A stretch of 5,013 bases of DNA from Acidimicrobiaceae bacterium. Its GTDB lineage: Bacteria > Actinomycetota > Acidimicrobiia > Acidimicrobiales > RAAP-2. The first letter of the stretch is position 1. Each line of letters opens with the position of its first letter. Below are positions 4,814-5,013 of the stretch, in pieces. Under the pieces are notes generated by a model. That model was not told the DNA's origin. It did no database searches and worked only from the letters and a program-made list of their open reading frames with translations. The DNA is taken from contig PMFY01000003.1 in assembly GCA_003157945.1 (NCBI GenBank), positions 1 to 5,013 of the forward strand. Reading direction: 5' to 3'. Position numbers and translations under genes: made by a program.

Positions 4814-4827
4814 CCCGGCGTTCCGGG
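4814..4827 (+). terminator. CCCGGCGTTC element, copy 3, with 5-bp stem
   Basis: CCCGG (4814-4818) pairs perfectly with CCGGG (4823-4827) around the tetraloop CGTT, 8 bases after the TGA at 4803-4805. It is the best-formed of the three CCCGGCGTTC copies and a reasonable terminator for the methyltransferase gene. Confidence 0.45.
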
Positions 4828-4845
4828 GCAGGGCGGAGGCATCGA

Positions 4846-4874
4846 TTGCCAAGCTGATCAGCCTCTAGTCAACT
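4846..4874 (+). promoter_or_regulatory. Possible promoter and palindromic operator before 4882
   Basis: TTGCCA (4846-4851) and TCAACT (4869-4874) are 17 bases apart, and the latter ends 7 bases before ATG 4882. They form a weak but well-spaced leaderless promoter. The perfect palindrome GCTGATCAGC (4853-4862) lies in the spacer, where a repressor could block polymerase. The assignment rests on spacing and symmetry only. Confidence 0.3.
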
Positions 4875-4881
4875 GGTGCCC

Positions 4882-5013
4882 ATGGCCTTCAACATAGGCA
4901 TTGTCGGTGCTGGCATCGGTGGGCTGACGGCCGCTATCGCCCTCCGCCAGAAGGGGCACTCGGTGCATCTCATCGAGCGGGCGGCTGAGCTGGCCGATGT
5001 TGGTGCGGCCGTC
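4882..5013 (+). CDS. FAD-dependent monooxygenase, N-terminus only
   Basis: The 44 residues present begin with a dinucleotide-binding beta-alpha-beta unit: NIGIVGAGIGGLTAAIALRQKGHSVHLIERAAELADVGAAV. The GxGxxG loop (G9-A-G11-I-G-G14), followed by L-T-A-A-I-A-L and an acidic residue (E29) ending strand 2, is the FAD-binding fingerprint of the salicylate hydroxylase/PHBH-type flavoprotein monooxygenases. The '..aeVGAav' continuation is typical of that group. These enzymes usually hydroxylate aromatic compounds using NAD(P)H and oxygen; the substrate domain is beyond the window. ATG 4882 is the natural start, since the Rossmann strand begins at residue 4. The gene runs off the right edge. Confidence 0.88.
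   Translation, partial: MAFNIGIVGAGIGGLTAAIALRQKGHSVHLIERAAELADVGAAV

Noticed and set aside
2183..4881. Integron-like cassette array (row of single small genes in one direction, with hairpins between)
   Set aside because: The gaps lack paired RYYYAAC/GTTRRRY ends and attC-like long imperfect palindromes, the genes carry their own promoters, and no integrase is in the window.

Overview
The window is GC-rich (high G/C at third codon positions), with short, mostly single-gene units and several starts that lack a Shine-Dalgarno but carry a TAnnnT-like hexamer 6-7 bases upstream. This suggests a chromosomal segment of an actinomycete-type bacterium. An Acidimicrobiia-like lineage is possible, but that is inference; no phylogenetic marker is present.

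Layout. At 130-564 (+) is a short secreted protein with two Kelch-type repeats. It converges on a 75-aa minus-strand protein (816-1043) with a peptidase-inhibitor-I78-like signature, and a GC-rich hairpin (770-792) lies between them. Divergent from it, 1151-1564 (+) encodes a two-helix membrane protein with a PH-like C-terminal domain. A poorly coding stretch of about 640 bases follows (1565-2203). It holds a strong 9-bp hairpin at 1593-1615 and a weak candidate small membrane protein (1802-1930).

From 2204 every called gene is on the plus strand: a 2H phosphoesterase (2'-5' RNA ligase/LigT-like, 2204-2725), a 78-aa two-helix membrane protein (2795-3031), a carboxymuconolactone decarboxylase/AhpD-like gene broken by a one-base frameshift (3098-3555), an unrecognised 106-aa ORF (3617-3937), a class I SAM-dependent methyltransferase (3948-4805), and the N-terminus of an FAD-dependent monooxygenase (4882 to the window edge).

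The genes do not form a recognisable pathway. Most appear to have their own promoter at the start codon and a hairpin after the stop, so this reads as a row of independent small transcription units rather than an operon. I see no clear new multi-gene system. The points most worth a second look are the repeated CCCGGCGTTC element just after three stop codons, the shared leaderless-promoter geometry, the frameshifted AhpD-like gene and the unusually short Kelch protein.
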